Shown here: positions 6,048 through 8,681 of the stretch, one piece after another
How positions within the stretch are numbered: position 1 is the first letter of the stretch
Layout: every line of letters starts with the position of its first letter
NCBI GenBank assembly: GCA_964426355.1
Contig: CAYRRA010000183.1
Location: 1 to 8,681, forward strand
DNA length: 8,681 nucleotides
Direction of reading: 5' to 3'
Source: JAJFTV01 sp964426355
Lineage (GTDB): Bacteria; Chloroflexota; Anaerolineae; Anaerolineales; Anaerolineaceae
Position numbers and translations under genes: made by a program
Notes under the pieces: generated by a model
Seen by the model: the letters and a program-made list of their open reading frames with translations, nothing else
Told to the model about the DNA's origin: nothing
Database searches by the model: none

Positions 6048-7121
6048 CTAATCGCTTTGTTCTGGCGTTAAGCCCAACCGGCGTGCCTGTTCATACGTCA
6101 ATACATCGGGGTCTTCCGCCTCAAGTTCTACGGCGGTCTGCATGGCTGAATCCCAAAACTCTTTCACCTCGCCTTGCTCCACCGCAGAAGCCGTTGCGAA
6201 CAATGCTTCAAATTCCTGCAAATGCTCATCTGCCTCAGGTGCTTTTGCTGCATTTTCTTGCTCCTCCCCACGTCGTAATTGAGGTGCGGCTTCAAGAGTT
6301 GTGGCGACAGGCATCGCCCCCAGACCGAGCTTGTCGATAATTTGCGACAGTTCGTTTTGCGCCTTCGAAACCTCTTCAAAACAAAGCGCAAATTTAAGGT
6401 TTGTTGACCCGCTTTCCAGCAGAATAACCACGGCAAAATGTCCCACCGGCGCCAGCACCAGGTCGAACTCTTTTCCACGGCAGACCAGCAGATTTTCTCC
6501 TTTTGGTTTCCCTAACAGTTCAGCCACAGATGACATCGCCCCTGCTGCCGTTTTCAAGCCTGCCAGGGTTTCATCCACAAGGAAGTTTTCAGGCATAACC
6601 CCTGCCTGCGCAGCGATTCGGGCACGTTCATCTAACAGCGCCACCGTTGAAACATTCAACTGAGCTCGCAGCTCACTGAGCACATCGGCAATTTGCCGCA
6701 GCGAAACCTCTTCACCTGCTGGCTTTGTGGCATCCGGGCTGGCTTCCACTGTTGGGGTAAGGCTCAGGCAGCGCCGCGCAGCCTCAGTGAAATCCACCAT
6801 GCTCAACGGCTTGGTGAAGAAGTAATCAACGCCCAGTTCTTTCACTTCTCTAAACACTTCCCCACTGCTCATACCGGTAATGACAATGATTTTGACATCA
6901 GGATGATGTTTTCGAATTTTTTGAACAAGCTCGACCCCAGATATACCCGGCAGACGGATATCCGTCACCAATAAATCCAACGGGTACCGGGTTCCTTCCA
7001 GCAAAGCTTCTTCACCAGACGGGACAACCACAATGGGCATCGTTGAATCGATCATAGACAAGGCAGTTTTCAACAATCGTCCCAGGTCTAAAGCATCATC
7101 AACAATCAAAACATGTCGCAT
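6048..7121 (-). CDS. Response regulator: REC domain plus roadblock/LC7-like domain and acidic tail
   Basis: A receiver domain occupies residues 1-120: acidic pair D8/D9, phospho-acceptor D54 (VTDIRLPG), switch T82 (VITG) and K104 (FTKP). All catalytic positions are present, so phosphorylation by a histidine kinase is expected; none is in the window. After a linker, residues of about 140-266 (from LRQIADVLSEL, through TVALLDERARIAAQAG, to ELSQIIDKLG) have the alpha-beta pattern of roadblock/LC7 or GAF-like domains, which often regulate small GTPases. This part is inference. The last 70 residues are rich in Glu and Ala and end in LTYEQARRLGLTPEQ; no DNA-binding or enzymatic output domain is recognised. 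The frame stays open to 7262, but ATG 7121 is chosen: the 47 extra residues would be translated across the transporter terminator and the 3' end of the transporter gene, and MRHVLIVDD is the normal start of a REC domain. Its ribosome-binding site is weak. Confidence 0.85.
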   Translation of the reverse strand: MRHVLIVDDALDLGRLLKTALSMIDSTMPIVVVPSGEEALLEGTRYPLDLLVTDIRLPGISGVELVQKIRKHHPDVKIIVITGMSSGEVFREVKELGVDYFFTKPLSMVDFTEAARRCLSLTPTVEASPDATKPAGEEVSLRQIADVLSELRAQLNVSTVALLDERARIAAQAGVMPENFLVDETLAGLKTAAGAMSSVAELLGKPKGENLLVCRGKEFDLVLAPVGHFAVVILLESGSTNLKFALCFEEVSKAQNELSQIIDKLGLGAMPVATTLEAAPQLRRGEEQENAAKAPEADEHLQEFEALFATASAVEQGEVKEFWDSAMQTAVELEAEDPDVLTYEQARRLGLTPEQSD

Positions 7122-7137
7122 TTTCAATCCAGCTTCT

Positions 7138-7169
7138 AAAAAAGAAAGCCCTGCATTACCTGCAGGGCT
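7138..7169 (-). terminator. Intrinsic terminator of the peptide-transporter unit
   Basis: On the minus strand AGCCCTGCA-GGTAA-TGCAGGGCT (7169-7147) is a perfect 9-bp stem with a 5-nt loop. It is followed immediately by TTTCTTTTTT (7147-7138, sharing one base with the stem). It begins 7 nt after the stop codon of the OppF/DppF-like gene, the expected position for a Rho-independent terminator. It ends only 16 nt before the ATG of the response-regulator gene. Confidence 0.9.
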
Positions 7170-7176
7170 AACCGTT

Positions 7177-8175
7177 TCATTCAACTCGCCAGCAGGCAAC
7201 CCAATGCCCGGGATTGTGTTCCTTGAATTCAGGTTGTTGCTGACTGCAAATATCCATTGCAACGGGACAGCGCGGATGGAAGCGGCAACCAGCCGGTGGG
7301 TTCAATGGGCTGGGCACATCACCCTTCAAGATGACACGCTGTCTTTTCGCCTTTGGATCGGCAATCGGGATGGCGGACATCAATGCCTGGGTATAAGGGT
7401 GAAGTGGATTGCGGAACAATTCATCTCTGCCGGTCAATTCCACCATTTTTCCCAGGTACATCACCGCTACACGGTCGGAAATGTGCTCAACCACACTCAA
7501 GTTATGTGCAATGAAAAGGTAAGTCAGGCTCAGGTTCTGCTGCAAATCTTTCAGAATATTGAGCACCTGTGATTGGATGGACACATCCAAAGCAGATACT
7601 GGCTCATCACAAACGATGAAATCCGGGTTGAGCGCCAGGGCGCGGGCAATGCCAATGCGCTGCCGCTGACCGCCCGAAAATTCATGCGGGTAACGGCGGG
7701 CATGGTAATCCTCCAAACCCACTTTACGCAGTGTCTCAATGACGAGTTCGAAACGTTCTCGCTGTGTACCAATACCGTGGATTTTCAAACCTTCCATCAC
7801 CGATTCGCCAATCGGCATTCTTGGATCCAGCGAAGAATATGGATCTTGAAAGATGATTTGCATCTTGCGGCGTAAAGCTTTCATTTCCTTGCCGCGCAAA
7901 TTTAAAACATCTGTACCGTCAAAAAAGACTTTCCCGCCAGTAGGCTCGATCAGGCGCAACATCGTACGACCAATGGTCGTTTTGCCGCATCCGGATTCGC
8001 CCACCATACCCAACGTCTCACCTTCTTTGATCGTAAAAGAGACATCGTCTACTGCCTGCACCCAGGCAACGATCCGCTGGAACAACCCCCCGCGCACCGG
8101 GAAAAATTTCTTCAGATTCTCAACACGGATTAAATCCCGTTGTTTGGTCGTGGTATGAGCTTGTTGTGTAGTCAT
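7177..8175 (-). CDS. Oligo/dipeptide ABC transporter ATP-binding protein, OppF/DppF type
   Basis: This is one of the two cytoplasmic ATPase subunits that power a peptide-type (or nickel/sugar-type) ABC importer. In the 332-residue product: Walker A GESGCGKTT (59-67), Q-loop Q110 (IIFQDPYSSLDPR, the OppF-type sequence), signature FSGGQ (166-170), Walker B ending D190-E191 (FIVCDEP), D-loop SALD and H-loop H224 (IAHNLSVV). The C-terminal oligopeptide-transporter domain (HPYTQALMSAIP, from 259) carries cysteines C297, C303, C310 and C328, the cluster linked to a [4Fe-4S] site in some family members. ATG 8175 follows GAGGATAGGA. It starts 13 nt after the OppD/DppD-type gene and is the last gene before the terminator. 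Substrate cannot be read from an ATPase alone. Confidence 0.93.
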   Translation of the reverse strand: MTTQQAHTTTKQRDLIRVENLKKFFPVRGGLFQRIVAWVQAVDDVSFTIKEGETLGMVGESGCGKTTIGRTMLRLIEPTGGKVFFDGTDVLNLRGKEMKALRRKMQIIFQDPYSSLDPRMPIGESVMEGLKIHGIGTQRERFELVIETLRKVGLEDYHARRYPHEFSGGQRQRIGIARALALNPDFIVCDEPVSALDVSIQSQVLNILKDLQQNLSLTYLFIAHNLSVVEHISDRVAVMYLGKMVELTGRDELFRNPLHPYTQALMSAIPIADPKAKRQRVILKGDVPSPLNPPAGCRFHPRCPVAMDICSQQQPEFKEHNPGHWVACWRVE

Positions 8176-8188
8176 TCCTATCCTCTGA

Positions 8189-8681
8189 TCAATAAGGTTT
8201 TTCGCGTGTCACGTCACTTGGGTTCAATGGGGCTTCATGTCCCTCATGATTGGCATACAGCCAGCACCTGACCTTATGCCCAGGATGAACCTCAACCAGT
8301 TGAGGTTCTACCTGCTGACAAATTTTGAGACCAAATTTTTCACGTGTGCGACAGCGGGGTGCAAAACGGCACCCAGGTGGGAGATTTACCAGGTTCGGAA
8401 CCGAACCAGGGATGACATCCAGGCGATCCAAAACCTTACCCAAAACCGGAATGGATCCGAGCAGTCCCTGGGTGTATGGCATTAGAGGTTTTTCGAAAAG
8501 GGTATTGACATCCGTTTCCTCGACAATCCGACCTGCATACATCACCGCCACGCGATCTGCCATTTCAGCAATTACACCCAGATCGTGTGTAATAAGAATC
8601 ACCGAGGTTCCCATTTTTTCACGCAAACCACGCATCAGGTCCAAGATTTGCGCCTGAATGGTCACATCCAACGCAGTGGTC
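8189..8681 (-). CDS. Oligo/dipeptide ABC transporter ATP-binding protein, OppD/DppD type (N-terminal part outside window)
   Basis: The frame is open to the right edge, where codons read T-T-A-L-D-V-T-I-Q-A-Q. These are the D-loop just after Walker B, so roughly the first half of the protein lies beyond the window and the TTG at 8671 is not a start. Visible are the H-loop ITHDLGVIAEMADRVAVMYAG, the Opp-type C-terminal region MPYTQGLLGSIP, and the PPGCRFAPRC cluster with later Cys residues in KICQ and RCWLY. This D-type ATPase pairs with the F-type ATPase encoded 13 nt downstream to make the heterodimeric motor. The permease and binding-protein genes are expected further right. Stop TGA is at 8191-8189. 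Confidence 0.92.
   Translation of the reverse strand, partial: TTALDVTIQAQILDLMRGLREKMGTSVILITHDLGVIAEMADRVAVMYAGRIVEETDVNTLFEKPLMPYTQGLLGSIPVLGKVLDRLDVIPGSVPNLVNLPPGCRFAPRCRTREKFGLKICQQVEPQLVEVHPGHKVRCWLYANHEGHEAPLNPSDVTREKPY

Noticed and set aside
8669..8671. TTG as the start of the OppD/DppD-type gene
   Set aside because: The frame continues upstream with T-T-A to the window edge, matching the conserved D-loop; the codon is internal leucine.

Overview
The window looks like chromosomal DNA from a bacterium of the phylum Chloroflexota, probably class Anaerolineae. This is an inference from protein style and gene order; there is no rRNA or other decisive marker. The rightward part (from about 1,960 on) has roughly 50% G+C by hand count and is a conventional, densely packed housekeeping region with every gene on the minus strand. 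The first 1.8 kb is compositionally different and carries the 3' part of an RHS/YD-repeat gene on the plus strand.

Layout from left to right. Positions 2-1801 (+) hold the 3' end of an RHS-repeat gene: about 14 YD repeats, the RHS core ending in DPWG at 1418-1429, and a variable C-terminal tip of about 120 residues. The tip carries an HExxH motif in a context that resembles the DUF4157 putative metallopeptidase family. A short gap (1802-1963) separates it from a convergent minus-strand block read from high to low coordinates: tRNA-Gln(UUG) at 5848-5918, glmU (5774-4425), a CBS-pair/CorC-HlyC membrane protein (4432-3152), cdd (3174-2743) and recO (2725-1964). The four protein genes overlap or nearly touch (8-nt overlap, 23-nt overlap, 17-nt gap), so they are very probably one transcription unit covering cell-wall precursor synthesis, a divalent-cation transport-like protein, pyrimidine salvage and recombinational repair. 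A 10-bp perfect hairpin lies between the tRNA and glmU.

Further right, also on the minus strand, are a response regulator with a roadblock/LC7-like second domain and an acidic tail (7121-6048) and two oligo/dipeptide ABC transporter ATPases: an OppF/DppF-type subunit (8175-7177) and the 3' end of an OppD/DppD-type subunit (8681-8189, cut by the window edge). A strong intrinsic terminator (7138-7169) ends the transporter unit. It also shows that the longest reading frame of the response regulator is over-extended and that the ATG at 7121 is the better start.

The most interesting region is the RHS gene. Its repeat/core part is G+C-rich (about 65-70%) and the tip drops to about 52%, with the change at the DPWG junction. 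That is the arrangement expected for a polymorphic RHS effector with an exchanged tip. The tip looks like a zinc-protease-type domain with an unusual proline inside HExxH, and no immunity gene is visible downstream.
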